From: CAXBDP01 sp963974465
GTDB lineage: Bacteria > Bacteroidota > Bacteroidia > Cytophagales > Cyclobacteriaceae
Direction: 5' to 3' (one strand)
Assembly (NCBI GenBank): GCA_049340005.1
Contig: JBMPIY010000019.1
DNA: 14,063 nucleotides
In this document: positions 7,293-14,051 of the stretch, piece by piece
How the letters are laid out: each line of letters begins with the position of its first letter
Numbering within the stretch: the stretch's first letter is position 1
Notes under the pieces: generated by a model
Told to the model about the DNA's origin: nothing
Databases searched by the model: none
Seen by the model: the letters and a program-made list of their open reading frames with translations, nothing else
Position numbers and translations under genes: made by a program

Positions 7293-8240
7293 ATGAACAA
7301 AGATCAAGACGCTCCTAGCCTATTGGCTTGGTCACTGCTAATAATCCTCGCCTTAATTTGGGGAACTTCCTTTATTCTTATCAAAAAGGGATTACTCTTT
7401 TACTCTGCTGTAGAGTTGGGTGCTTTTCGGATTTTCAGCGCTTCCATTGTGATGCTGCCAATAGCGATAAAACAAATAAGAGGCTTAGTTCCTCGGCAAA
7501 TTAGATGGCTTATTTTTGCGGGATTCACAGGAAGTTTTCTCCCGGCATTTCTGTTTGCTATTGCTCAAACCAATTTGGATAGTTCCGTTTCAGGAGCATT
7601 GAACGCCTTAACTCCCATATTTGCCTTGTTGCTTGGCGCGCTATTATTCCACCAAGCCATTTTGAAAAAGAGCCTTCTGGGCATTTCCATAGGCTTTGTT
7701 GGCACACTGATCTTGATTTTCACTGGATCGGGCGGAGAAATTGGTGACTTGAATCTGCATGTATTTTATGTAATTGCAGCTACTTTTTGCTATGGACTCA
7801 ATGTAAACATCATCAAATATAAGCTGCCCAAAATCAAGCCTTTTGCTATCGCAAGCATCTCCATTTCTTTTATGATGCCTATATCAGCTACAGTGCTATT
7901 TGGCTTCACGCCCTTTTATCAGCATGTGCAAGAGGGAAATGACGCTTTGATCGCCTTGGGTTACATCGCCCTGCTAGGAGTAGTTGGGACAGGTTTTGCG
8001 CTAATCTTATTCAATAAGCTAGTGCAGCTTACCAACCCTATATTCACAAGTACAGTTACGTATGTTATCCCGATAGTTGCGCTTTTCTGGGGGATTATCG
8101 ATGGCGAAAAACTATTGATTGGCCAAATACTAGGTATGTTGGCCATTATCATGGGCGTATTTATCGCGAACCGCAAAACGAAAGTGAATATTAGTAATGC
8201 ACAGATTGCGGTAAATTCTTCTAGTAGTAAGAATGTTTAA
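7293..8240 (+). CDS. DMT superfamily transporter (EamA family)
   Basis: A 315-residue inner-membrane protein with about ten transmembrane helices arranged as two EamA repeats (about 14-141 and 155-293). The first opens with the typical LALIWGTSFILIKKGL. EamA proteins export metabolites or amino acids; the substrate here cannot be deduced. The start codon is contiguous with the dusB stop (TAA then ATG), so the two are co-transcribed and probably translationally coupled. The C-terminal ~22 residues after the last helix are hydrophilic and Ser/Asn-rich. The DNA for residues ~267-306 is duplicated 862 bases downstream as a gene fragment, showing that a close paralogue once lay next to it. Confidence 0.93.
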   Translation: MNKDQDAPSLLAWSLLIILALIWGTSFILIKKGLLFYSAVELGAFRIFSASIVMLPIAIKQIRGLVPRQIRWLIFAGFTGSFLPAFLFAIAQTNLDSSVSGALNALTPIFALLLGALLFHQAILKKSLLGISIGFVGTLILIFTGSGGEIGDLNLHVFYVIAATFCYGLNVNIIKYKLPKIKPFAIASISISFMMPISATVLFGFTPFYQHVQEGNDALIALGYIALLGVVGTGFALILFNKLVQLTNPIFTSTVTYVIPIVALFWGIIDGEKLLIGQILGMLAIIMGVFIANRKTKVNISNAQIAVNSSSSKNV

Positions 8241-8262
8241 GGAAGAGTTTAGATTGTGATTC

Positions 8263-8369
8263 TTTTATTATGCATTGTATTCTTTTCGATACATAGTTGT
8301 TTACCAGTTTATTAAATCATTGAATGTCAGTAATATATAAACAATCGCGCGGGACACGCGTGCGCCAGC
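8263..8369 (+). repeat. Direct repeat B, left copy
   Basis: About 107 bases starting near TATTATGCATTG and ending GCGTGCGCCAGC. It matches 8838-8949 in the same orientation at roughly 75% by eye, with small insertions and deletions. The shared blocks are ATTATGCATTG, TCTTTTCGATAC, ATAGTTGTT, TCATTGAAT and CGGGAC/GCGTGCGCCAGC. The G+C-rich right end contains the palindrome CACGCGTG (8355-8362). It begins 22 bases after the transporter stop codon. Confidence 0.75.
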
Positions 8370-8472
8370 CTTGCGTTAGCCATCGGTGAGCTTTACACAA
8401 TTTGAGTCTCGCAAATACAAAAAGCTGTTTATGAATTTCTAGAAAAAAATGGGATTCAATGCTATTTGAAGG

Positions 8473-8517
8473 TTTTTTTCTTACTTTTTGTCATTGCCAC
8501 AAAATGTAAGCAAAAAA
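8473..8517. repeat. Hairpin 1 of the intergenic block
   Basis: Arms 8473-8491 and 8499-8517 pair at 17 of 19 positions (T-run, CTTAC, TTTTGT against ACAAAA, GTAAG, A-run) around a 7-base loop. With T-runs on both strands it could act as a bidirectional terminator for the dusB-transporter transcript, although it lies 230 bases downstream of the stop. Confidence 0.8.
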
Positions 8518-8522
8518 GTCTA

Positions 8523-8592
8523 GACAAAAAGAAGCTTCCACGCGCAGGGTCAGCGCCCACCTTCGGTCGGCAGGCCGGCTCGCCTTTTTGTC
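8523..8592. repeat. Hairpin 2 of the intergenic block, G+C-rich interior
   Basis: A perfect 9-bp inverted repeat, GACAAAAAG (8523-8531) with CTTTTTGTC (8584-8592), encloses a 52-base G+C-rich interior that holds smaller complementary stretches such as ACC-TTC-GGT. The outer arm repeats the ACAAAAAG/CTTTTTGT theme of hairpin 1. Confidence 0.7.
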
Positions 8593-8642
8593 CTCCTACC
8601 CTCAAACCGCCATTCTTCATTGTTTTTTCTTTTTCTTAATTT

Positions 8643-8774
8643 GGCCTAGGAGATTTTCCCGTTAAGAAATATGAGGAATAAATAGGCTTTCTAGAGCCAA
8701 AGACTGTTTGAGCGCAGCGAGTTTCTTTGGGTCGCCTATTTATGGAACATATTTTAGGGAAAAGATCCTCAGCC
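8643..8774. repeat. Hairpin 3: long imperfect stem of about 130 bases
   Basis: A long nested inverted repeat. From outside in: GGC (8643-8645) with GCC (8772-8774); TTTTCCC (8654-8660) with GGGAAAA (8757-8763); TAAGAAATATG (8663-8673) with CATATTTTA (8748-8756), with bulges; ATAAATAGGC (8678-8687) with GCCTATTTAT (8734-8743), perfect; CCAAAGA (8697-8703) with TCTTTGG (8724-8730), perfect. The loop is 20 bases (8704-8723) and contains GAGCGCAGCGAG. The order and register of five paired blocks make chance very unlikely. Confidence 0.85.
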
Positions 8775-8779
8775 TTGAT

Positions 8780-8817
8780 TTTTTGGTTCTTTGGCATCAA
8801 GGCAAAAGAACGTAAAA
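8780..8817. repeat. Hairpin 4 of the intergenic block
   Basis: The core GGTTCTTTGGC (8785-8795) pairs with GCAAAAGAAC (8802-8811) with one mismatch, flanked by T (8780-8784) and A (8814-8817) runs. An alternative overlapping pairing exists: GCCTTGAT (8772-8779) with ATCAAGGC (8796-8803), a perfect 8-bp repeat. The element could therefore switch between two folds. Confidence 0.7.
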
Positions 8818-8837
8818 GATGGGTTTAGCTCATCAAT

Positions 8838-8949
8838 TTTTAATTATGCATTGCGCTCTTTTCGATACAAATAGTTGTTAACAAACCTATTAGGTCATTG
8901 AATTCCAGTCTATAAAGCCATTAATCACACTCGGGACGCGTGCGCCAGC
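8838..8949 (+). repeat. Direct repeat B', right copy
   Basis: Second copy of repeat B in the same orientation, about 112 bases, ending with the identical GCGTGCGCCAGC. Within a few bases of this end the sequence changes abruptly into the EamA gene fragment, so the end of B' looks like a recombination or insertion boundary. It begins 20 bases after hairpin 4. Confidence 0.75.
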
Positions 8950-8953
8950 GAAA

Positions 8954-9087
8954 GGATTATCGATGGCGAAAAACTCTTGATTGGTCAAATAATAGGTATG
9001 TTGGCCATTATCATTGGCGTATTTATCGCCAACCGAAAAACGAAAGTGAATATTAGTAATACGCAGGTTGCGGTTGGAAACAAATAA
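8954..9087 (+). pseudogene. 3' remnant of a second EamA transporter gene
   Basis: Bases 8954-9074 align without gaps to 8092-8212 of the intact transporter gene at about 112 of 121 positions. The reading frame is preserved and gives IIDGEKLLIGQIIGMLAIIIGVFIANRKTKV and onward, then a divergent tail ending VGNK and a TAA at 9085-9087. The amino-acid changes are conservative (L/I, M/I, A/T, I/V), so the copy evolved as a functional paralogue before losing its first ~265 codons. No start codon or promoter serves the fragment. It joins repeat B' directly upstream and converges on the beta-propeller gene, whose stop is 14 bases away. Confidence 0.9.
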
Positions 9088-9100
9088 CTTAATGCTATTG

Positions 9101-10456
9101 TCATTTATGTTTCTGGACATAAATATTAAAATCATTTGACCAATTCGGAACAAAGTTCGCTGGCTCATACTCTGGCTCGCCAAAATTTATTTTGCCAATA
9201 ATTAACAGTGGATTATCAGAATTTTTCATGAGCTCAACAGCTTTGGCCCATTCAGGATACAACTCACTTACATGATTATAAGCTGCTTCAAATAGTTTAT
9301 CGTTATTTAAACCAGGTTTCCAATTATTATATAACAGCATATTATTCGATTTGTAAAATTCTTCACCATTAATGGTCGAAATTATCTTATCATCGAACGC
9401 TCCCACAATTGTTGCAAAACCAAATGCTGGATACTTATTATCAAACCCAACTATTCGTTGAGTATCAAAATCATACGCAACAGGCCCTGTCCCTCTACTA
9501 GTGAAAAATAAATGATCTTGATTGAAGATTACTTTTGAAAAACCGCTGAACTTTTTATTTATACTAATGAATTCATCTTTCTCTGGTATGCTCATTTCTT
9601 GCAGCATAACTCGCTCTTGTTCACTTAGCATCCATTTGCCCATATTCAGTTGCATTGATCGACTCACTTTATTTCCCTTCATAAAATGAATTTCCTGAAA
9701 ATAAGGACTAATAAAGGCAAACTCACCAATAATAGATGGGGAAAACCATTTACTTGGGTAAGATCCAATAATTGTATCCATTGGGCTAGTATTTGGGAAA
9801 CCTCCACTCTCTACTTTTCCATTAACGACCATCATCAAGTCGAATGGAAATAGGATTTCAGAACTTTTTCCTTTTGCAAGGAAAATTGAATCTTTCCCAA
9901 TCAATTTAATATCGGCAAGTTTAGCATAAGGCATATCCTCAAGTCTGTAGTCTTTGATATATGCTCCATCTGTTAGGTTATAATGGACTATTTTTTCCGT
10001 AATATCTAACACTACAATTTCACCTACATCGGCATCCAAATCAAATCCTTTTGCTTTCATATATTGATCTGGGCCAGAACCCTTACTCCCAATGGTAAAC
10101 AAGTACTTACCATCTTTTGCAAAAGCAAACAAAGTTCCTGAGCTTTCATCTAGTACAATATATTTATTGTCAGCATATAAAACTTTGCTAATGTCTCCCA
10201 GCATACTGTTGGGAGTAAACTCTAAGACAATAACCTCAAATGTACTTTCTGGAAATGCTATTTCAAGAGCTTCTAAATTTGGAATATTGAGTTCGCTGGA
10301 TTCATGTCCTTCCAGCTCAATAGTTGATACATTGAAAGGTTCGTATTTTGGCTCATCACAAGCAAAAAACATGAGCCCCCACAGCAAGCAAAATCCTAGA
10401 TATTTTGGCATTTGGGACAAAAATTTTACTGGTTTATCACTATTGAAAAATTGCAT
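9101..10456 (-). CDS. 6-bladed beta-propeller lipoprotein
   Basis: A 451-residue exported protein. A hydrophobic N-terminal segment (about 19-32) ends in a Cys (FFAC, C33) followed by DEPKYEP, consistent with a lipoprotein signal. A start at Met16 (10411) would give a more standard short signal peptide. The mature part resembles the 6-bladed beta-propeller proteins (DUF4934/DUF5128 type) abundant in Bacteroidota: repeated strands such as KYIVLDESSGTLFAFAKDGKYLFTIGSKGSGPDQY (about 97-132) and GEIVVLDITEKIVHYNLTDGAYIKDY (about 145-170). The function of that family is largely unknown; some members occur with outer-membrane transport systems. No SusC/SusD genes are present here. It lies 9 bases after the SDR gene on the same strand. 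An 8-bp inverted repeat (9103-9110 with 9117-9124) covers its last codons and may help end transcription. Confidence 0.83.
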   Translation of the reverse strand: MQFFNSDKPVKFLSQMPKYLGFCLLWGLMFFACDEPKYEPFNVSTIELEGHESSELNIPNLEALEIAFPESTFEVIVLEFTPNSMLGDISKVLYADNKYIVLDESSGTLFAFAKDGKYLFTIGSKGSGPDQYMKAKGFDLDADVGEIVVLDITEKIVHYNLTDGAYIKDYRLEDMPYAKLADIKLIGKDSIFLAKGKSSEILFPFDLMMVVNGKVESGGFPNTSPMDTIIGSYPSKWFSPSIIGEFAFISPYFQEIHFMKGNKVSRSMQLNMGKWMLSEQERVMLQEMSIPEKDEFISINKKFSGFSKVIFNQDHLFFTSRGTGPVAYDFDTQRIVGFDNKYPAFGFATIVGAFDDKIISTINGEEFYKSNNMLLYNNWKPGLNNDKLFEAAYNHVSELYPEWAKAVELMKNSDNPLLIIGKINFGEPEYEPANFVPNWSNDFNIYVQKHK

Positions 10457-10465
10457 GAAAATTAT

Positions 10466-11224
10466 TTAATGTACATAACTCCCCGCATTAATATCAATAG
10501 TACAACCCGTTGCGTGATCCATCATGCCTGATGCGATAAAGGCGATTGTGGGTGCGATATCTTTGGGTTCGGTGAGTTCATTTAGTGCAATATCGTTGAG
10601 CGCGTATTCTTCGCCATATTGATCCATAAAGTCCTGCGCCATGTCGGTGCGCGTGAAACCCGGAGCAATGATAAAAGCCTTAATATCTTGCTTGCCATAG
10701 GCACGAGCGATGGAACGAGTAAGTGCCACTATTGCGCCTTTGGAAGCTGCATAAGCCAGATAATCTGCTGTATCGCCACGGAATGCCGCTCTAGATGATA
10801 TATTGATTATCCTCCCGCCTCCATTGGCTGAGAAATGCTGCACGGCCATTTTGCCAAGCAATGCACTTGCCTCTACATTTACCCGCATCGTCATTTGCCA
10901 ATCGGCGAGCCACTGATCATTTCCTCCGGCATCATCGCTGCTAATCGCTATTCCTGCATTGTTTACCAGCACATCCAAACCGCCCAATTGCTGAGTCGCT
11001 TGTGCAAATAGCTGTATTACTTCTTGTGGATTGGCCAAATCTGCTTGTATGGCAAAGCTCCCATTATTAAGCTCTTTCGCCAATTTCTCAGCCGAATCGG
11101 CACTTTTTCCATAGTGAATGGCCACTTTGGCGCCAGCTTGCCCAAGCAATTGAGCAGCTGCCAAACCAATACCACGGGAGGCACCCGTTATCAAAATTCG
11201 TTTTCCAGTAAGGTCTATGTTCAT
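10466..11224 (-). CDS. SDR family oxidoreductase (FabG-like 3-oxoacyl-ACP reductase type)
   Basis: A 252-residue classical short-chain dehydrogenase/reductase of normal length, using NAD(P)H to reduce a carbonyl or oxidise an alcohol. It has the cofactor motif TGASRGIG (13-20), NNAG (88-91), active-site Ser in NISS (141-144), the catalytic YAASK (Y158, K162), and PGFTRTDM (189-195) typical of FabG-like enzymes. The basic residue in ASRG favours NADPH. The substrate cannot be told: the enzyme stands next to a lipoprotein and a DinB-like gene, not in a fatty-acid cluster, so a fabG symbol is not justified. The gene is divergent from the DinB-like gene and probably co-transcribed with the beta-propeller gene 9 bases downstream. 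Confidence 0.92.
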   Translation of the reverse strand: MNIDLTGKRILITGASRGIGLAAAQLLGQAGAKVAIHYGKSADSAEKLAKELNNGSFAIQADLANPQEVIQLFAQATQQLGGLDVLVNNAGIAISSDDAGGNDQWLADWQMTMRVNVEASALLGKMAVQHFSANGGGRIINISSRAAFRGDTADYLAYAASKGAIVALTRSIARAYGKQDIKAFIIAPGFTRTDMAQDFMDQYGEEYALNDIALNELTEPKDIAPTIAFIASGMMDHATGCTIDINAGSYVH

Positions 11225-11281
11225 GTGGCTAATTTAATGAAGGAATTTACTAAATTTAAAAAAATCCTATTTTACAGAGAG

Positions 11282-11824
11282 ATGCATCCGGAAATAAAAA
11301 CACAATGGGAAAAGGCTGAAAAGGCACGCCTAAAAATGCTTCAGTTAATTGCAAATGCCACAGAAGCGCAAAGGGAATTTGTGCCGGGCGAGGACAAATG
11401 GAATATGCTAAATGTTGCTCAACATTTGATACAGGCTGAAAATGGTGTGCTAAGGCAGTTTGAAAAATTTGGTGATGGCAAAGGAAAAAAAGCCAATGTA
11501 CTAGCTGGCCTTAGAAGCTTGCTTACTTCCCTATTGTTGAAATCGCCTGCCAAAATCAAAGTCCCAAAAAAAGCGCGGGAGGCTTTTAAGCCATTCGATA
11601 AGCAAGGCTACGAAAGCGTAAAAAACGAATGGGGTGCCCTCCGAAATCAAATGCAAATATGGGCGGAGAACTACCCGGATACCAAAGCCAATCGCTATGT
11701 ATTTAAGCATCCTGTTTCAGGATTGCTCACTCCTACTCAGACCTTCCGTTTCCTTAAAGATCATATCGATCATCATATCAAGCAGATAGAAAGGATCAAA
11801 AATGCGGAGGGTTTTCCTGGGTAG
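11282..11824 (+). CDS. DinB-like (DinB_2) four-helix metal-binding protein
   Basis: A 180-residue, mostly helical cytoplasmic protein of the DinB/YfiT-like four-helix-bundle superfamily, whose members bind a divalent metal through three His and include thiol transferases and many uncharacterised proteins. The His pattern is visible: H48 in VAQHLIQAENG and the C-terminal DHIDHHIKQ (H161, H164, H165). I chose the ATG at 11282 because MHPEIKTQWEKA starts at the first helix. An in-frame ATG at 11237 would add 15 residues, and the open frame even extends back antisense into the SDR gene, which I regard as non-coding. The gene is divergent from the SDR gene with about 57 bases between starts. The specific activity is unknown. 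Confidence 0.83.
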   Translation: MHPEIKTQWEKAEKARLKMLQLIANATEAQREFVPGEDKWNMLNVAQHLIQAENGVLRQFEKFGDGKGKKANVLAGLRSLLTSLLLKSPAKIKVPKKAREAFKPFDKQGYESVKNEWGALRNQMQIWAENYPDTKANRYVFKHPVSGLLTPTQTFRFLKDHIDHHIKQIERIKNAEGFPG

Positions 11825-11925
11825 GGTTGGGATGCTTTAATTGTAATAAATACAACTACTTGCAAGGTTTTGAAAACATAATTAAAAAATCAATTGAGTA
11901 AAGGCTAACATAAAATCATAAAAAA

Positions 11926-12594
11926 TTGAGTTTAAGGATATCTGTAATTTTAATAACAATATTCATTATTTGTTGTAAAAGCAATAATGAATATGAAAAG
12001 GAAGAGATTATATCTTTATCTAAAACCCTACCTGAAGTATTTGAATCATTCTACTATTCCAATTATTGCCTGTGGGTTGAGAATGAATTGAGCGTTTTTT
12101 TTGATACAATACCTTCCAATAGAAATAATCAATCTGCTGAGTTAACTTTTAAGGAACTTGTTAAAGAAAAATGTAATTTGACTCATTTTGTGGAGTTTGA
12201 TGGTTATTTGATCTCTCTTCCTGAAGCCATTAAGGAAAATAATTGGACAATTAATCCTAGTGATACTAAAGATTTAACCTACTTAAGATTAACCTCAACT
12301 CCCTACTTTAAGTCTTTGGAGAAAAAATTTATTGGACTTGAAAACCTAAGCTTTCATCATAAATATCAGATAATACCAGTTGGGTTGGAAGTCCCAGAAT
12401 TAGAAAAGGGATTCAAGTTTAGACTTGAGGTAAGCAGAGTTAGTTTCAATGAATTGGGAACCCAGGGCTTTTATTTTTTAACTATTTGGAAAGGCGGTGA
12501 ATTTCGGCTAACTGGCACTATAACCTTAGTCTTAATTGAAAAAGAAAAACATAAATGGGTAGTTAAAGAGATTAAATACCATAGAAGGAAATAA
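11926..12594 (+). CDS. Hypothetical lipoprotein (TTG start)
   Basis: A 222-residue protein that I do not recognise. The start is a TTG, because an in-frame stop (TAA at 11911-11913) lies five codons upstream and no ATG comes in between or soon after. The first 17 residues are a compact signal: SLRISVILITIFIICC followed by KSNNEYEKEE. Cys17 (or Cys16) is a likely lipid-attachment residue, so the product is probably a periplasm-facing lipoprotein. The body has alternating beta strands, an IPSNRNNQS linker-like stretch, and a basic C-terminus (KYHRRK). The gene is clearly more A+T-rich than the metabolic genes to the left and is followed directly by repeat C, suggesting an accessory gene. It could equally be a lineage-specific conserved hypothetical. 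Confidence 0.68.
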   Translation: MSLRISVILITIFIICCKSNNEYEKEEIISLSKTLPEVFESFYYSNYCLWVENELSVFFDTIPSNRNNQSAELTFKELVKEKCNLTHFVEFDGYLISLPEAIKENNWTINPSDTKDLTYLRLTSTPYFKSLEKKFIGLENLSFHHKYQIIPVGLEVPELEKGFKFRLEVSRVSFNELGTQGFYFLTIWKGGEFRLTGTITLVLIEKEKHKWVVKEIKYHRRK

Positions 12595-12602
12595 ATTGAA
12601 AA

Positions 12603-12689
12603 CCAACTGAAGCACTATTTTAAAGCGTAACTAATTTATTTTAGAATTTACAATCCAATTCCGCTCGAATTATTACTCAAAATCCTTCA
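12603..12689 (+). repeat. Direct repeat C, left copy (decayed)
   Basis: The core 12622-12689 matches 13834-13901 in the same orientation without gaps at about 58 of 68 positions, nearly all differences being transitions. Weaker similarity extends left to about 12603. The inverted repeats that are intact in the right copy are broken here: GAATT-tac-AATCC instead of GGATT-tgc-AATCC, and the TGC loop of the AAAGCG hairpin is missing. It begins within about ten bases of the stop of the lipoprotein gene. Confidence 0.85.
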
Positions 12690-12753
12690 CTTTTATTTTC
12701 CCAGACTCCTGCTCTCCAAAGGATTTGATCAAATTAGAAGTCCTTTAAACATA

Positions 12754-12784
12754 TTGGATATTTAGTTTGATTGCCCTATGTTTA
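12754..12784 (+). promoter_or_regulatory. Candidate Bacteroidota-type promoter for the membrane-protein gene
   Basis: TTG at 12754-12756 and TATGTTTA at 12777-12784 are 20 bases apart. This resembles the Bacteroidota -33 TTTG / -7 TAnnTTTG pattern with one mismatch in the -7 element. Transcription would start near 12791 and leave a leader of about 100 bases before the ATG at 12890. A perfect 12-bp palindrome, ATTTGATCAAAT (12723-12734), lies about 20 bases further upstream and could be an operator. Both are pattern matches only. Confidence 0.33.
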
Positions 12785-12889
12785 TAAATGAATAATGATT
12801 GTAATTAACAACACATTGGTCGTTAAATGGAAAATAGATGCAACTATATAATAACATTAATGAACTAGGCATCACAGTCTGATAAAACA

Positions 12890-13801
12890 ATGACAGAAAA
12901 TAAGATAATCACATTGAAATCGCTAATTATTACTGTTATTCTAATTTGGATTTTATCTGGAATAGTAAGTTGGTTTTATTTTAAAGACTGGAAAGATAGT
13001 GCGTCATTTGGAGATACTTTTGGCGCGATAAATTCATTGTTTTCGGGTTTAGCCTTAGCTGGAATTATATATACAATATATCTTCAAAAAACAGAATTAA
13101 GTCTTCAAAGAAAAGAGTTAGAATATACAAGAGAAGAATTATCAAGAACCGCAGATGCTCAAGAGCAAACTGCTAAGATAATGAACGAGCAAATTAGATT
13201 AAGTAATCTTCCTTTTTTGCAGTACAATTCGAAAATTATCAGAGAAAAAAGATGTCTAATAATTTCAAACCAAAGTGATAATCCAATCTTTGACGTAGAT
13301 ATTTGGTTGTTTATTACAGAGGATGAAAATAATTACCCTCATAAAAAATTTATAGACGAATGGGTTGATGACAAACTTAAAGAAAGTGTAAGTATTGGTA
13401 ACTTAATAGACGATCAATTGTGGGCAATTTGCGAGAGAGGAATTTATCATTCATTTCCAAAAAATAAGAAAATTATTATACCAATTGATTATCCAATTGG
13501 AGATAGTGGATTTGAAATATACGTACAGTATAGAGATAATTTAGGCAACAATTATGCTCAAAGTATTTATTTTATGACCAAAACTTCAAATAATAATCCA
13601 TTTGAAGATGCAATATCTAAACCTAATATTCCCACAGTTACTAAACGAATTGATCTGTCTGATAAAAATCTAAATGAGGCCATGTTGCCAAAAATTGCAA
13701 GAGGATTGGCTGATTTGAAGAAAGTATCAATATTTTGTTCATATCTAAAAGGACGAGAAAAAATTGGCGTAGAAAATTATTGGAAAATGACAGATGCATA
13801 A
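12890..13801 (+). CDS. Two-TM, coiled-coil membrane protein; resembles putative phage abortive-infection proteins
   Basis: A 303-residue protein. Two hydrophobic helices (about 10-31 and 46-64) are joined by a short acidic/aromatic loop with FGDTFGAINSLFSGLALAG (40-58). A charged heptad-like coiled coil follows (about 66-105, QKTELSLQRKELEYTREEL and onward), then a soluble beta-rich domain (about 107-230) and a Lys-rich C-terminal tail. The layout of two N-terminal TM helices with a GDTFGAINSLFSGLA-type helix, then LQRKELEYTREEL, resembles bacterial membrane proteins often labelled 'putative phage abortive infection protein' (AbiC-like). That is recall of the family look, not a search result, and it assigns no function. 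The gene is strikingly A+T-rich and lies between direct repeats C and C', consistent with a horizontally acquired accessory gene. Confidence 0.75.
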   Translation: MTENKIITLKSLIITVILIWILSGIVSWFYFKDWKDSASFGDTFGAINSLFSGLALAGIIYTIYLQKTELSLQRKELEYTREELSRTADAQEQTAKIMNEQIRLSNLPFLQYNSKIIREKRCLIISNQSDNPIFDVDIWLFITEDENNYPHKKFIDEWVDDKLKESVSIGNLIDDQLWAICERGIYHSFPKNKKIIIPIDYPIGDSGFEIYVQYRDNLGNNYAQSIYFMTKTSNNNPFEDAISKPNIPTVTKRIDLSDKNLNEAMLPKIARGLADLKKVSIFCSYLKGREKIGVENYWKMTDA

Positions 13802-13814
13802 AAGCCAGTGGACT

Positions 13815-13901
13815 CCTACTGGCGCGCTTTTGCAAAGCGTGACTAATTTATCTTAGGATTTGCAATCCGATTTAGCTCGAATTACTATTCAAAATCCTTC
13901 G
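13815..13901 (+). repeat. Direct repeat C', right copy with intact hairpins
   Basis: Core 13834-13901, matching 12622-12689. This copy keeps small hairpins with TGC loops: CGCTTT-tgc-AAAGCG (13825-13839) and GGATT-tgc-AATCC (13856-13868). A further inverted repeat, GCCAGT (13804-13809) with ACTGGC (13818-13823), starts two bases after the membrane-protein stop codon. The three stems in a row look like a dispersed palindromic repeat element and may also work as the 3' transcript end. Confidence 0.85.
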
Positions 13902-14008
13902 TCTCAGCCCTGCTTTTATAAAAAAGAGCTACTCATATTAAAAAGACTTTAGCATCACTTTCAAATAATAAAACCACAGCTCATACTGTAAGCTTCCCTA
14001 AAGTCCGG

Positions 14009-14047
14009 CCATTTAAAAGTTGAAAAAAAATGTTCAATTTTAAATGG
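14009..14047. repeat. 15-bp hairpin just before a probable start codon
   Basis: CCATTTAAAA-g-TTGAA (14009-14024) pairs with TTCAATTTTAAATGG (14033-14047) over 15 base pairs with a single bulged G and an 8-base loop. It ends four bases before an ATG at 14052. It could be an operator, a leader hairpin covering the ribosome-entry region, or the end of a repeat element. Confidence 0.6.
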
Positions 14048-14051
14048 TATT

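Larger units (their letters stand above)
8241..9100. other. Long non-coding, structured intergenic region (overview)
   Basis: About 860 bases hold no intact reading frame that looks like a real protein. In order it contains a repeat copy B (8263-8369), a plain spacer (8370-8472), four consecutive hairpins (8473-8817), a second copy B' (8838-8949), and the 3' end of a broken EamA gene (8954-9087). Translations of 8650-8830 in the three forward frames are short and interrupted by stops, and the inverted repeats explain the base pattern better. Short G+C-rich islands (8345-8370, 8540-8585, 8930-8950) stand out from the A+T-rich surroundings. Confidence 0.8.

Noticed and set aside
8643..8830. Possible degraded protein-coding gene in the hairpin block
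   Set aside because: The forward frames are short and broken by stops; the five paired blocks of an inverted repeat explain the sequence better.
9103..9124. 8-bp inverted repeat ATTTATGT/ACATAAAT as an independent regulatory element
   Set aside because: It lies in the last codons of the beta-propeller gene, is purely A+T-rich and has no T-run; mentioned only in that gene's entry.
8890..9183. A 97-codon minus-strand reading frame across B', the transporter remnant and the end of the beta-propeller gene
   Set aside because: It is antisense to a clear EamA remnant and overlaps the 3' end of a supported gene on the same strand in another frame; the translation has no recognisable features.
11024..11281. 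N-terminal extension of the DinB-like open frame
   Set aside because: It runs antisense through the well-supported SDR gene, and the DinB fold starts at the Met encoded at 11282.
12603..13901. Integron attC sites
   Set aside because: The repeats lack the RYYYAAC/GTTRRRY core pair in the expected arrangement and no integrase is in the window, so I only call them direct repeats.
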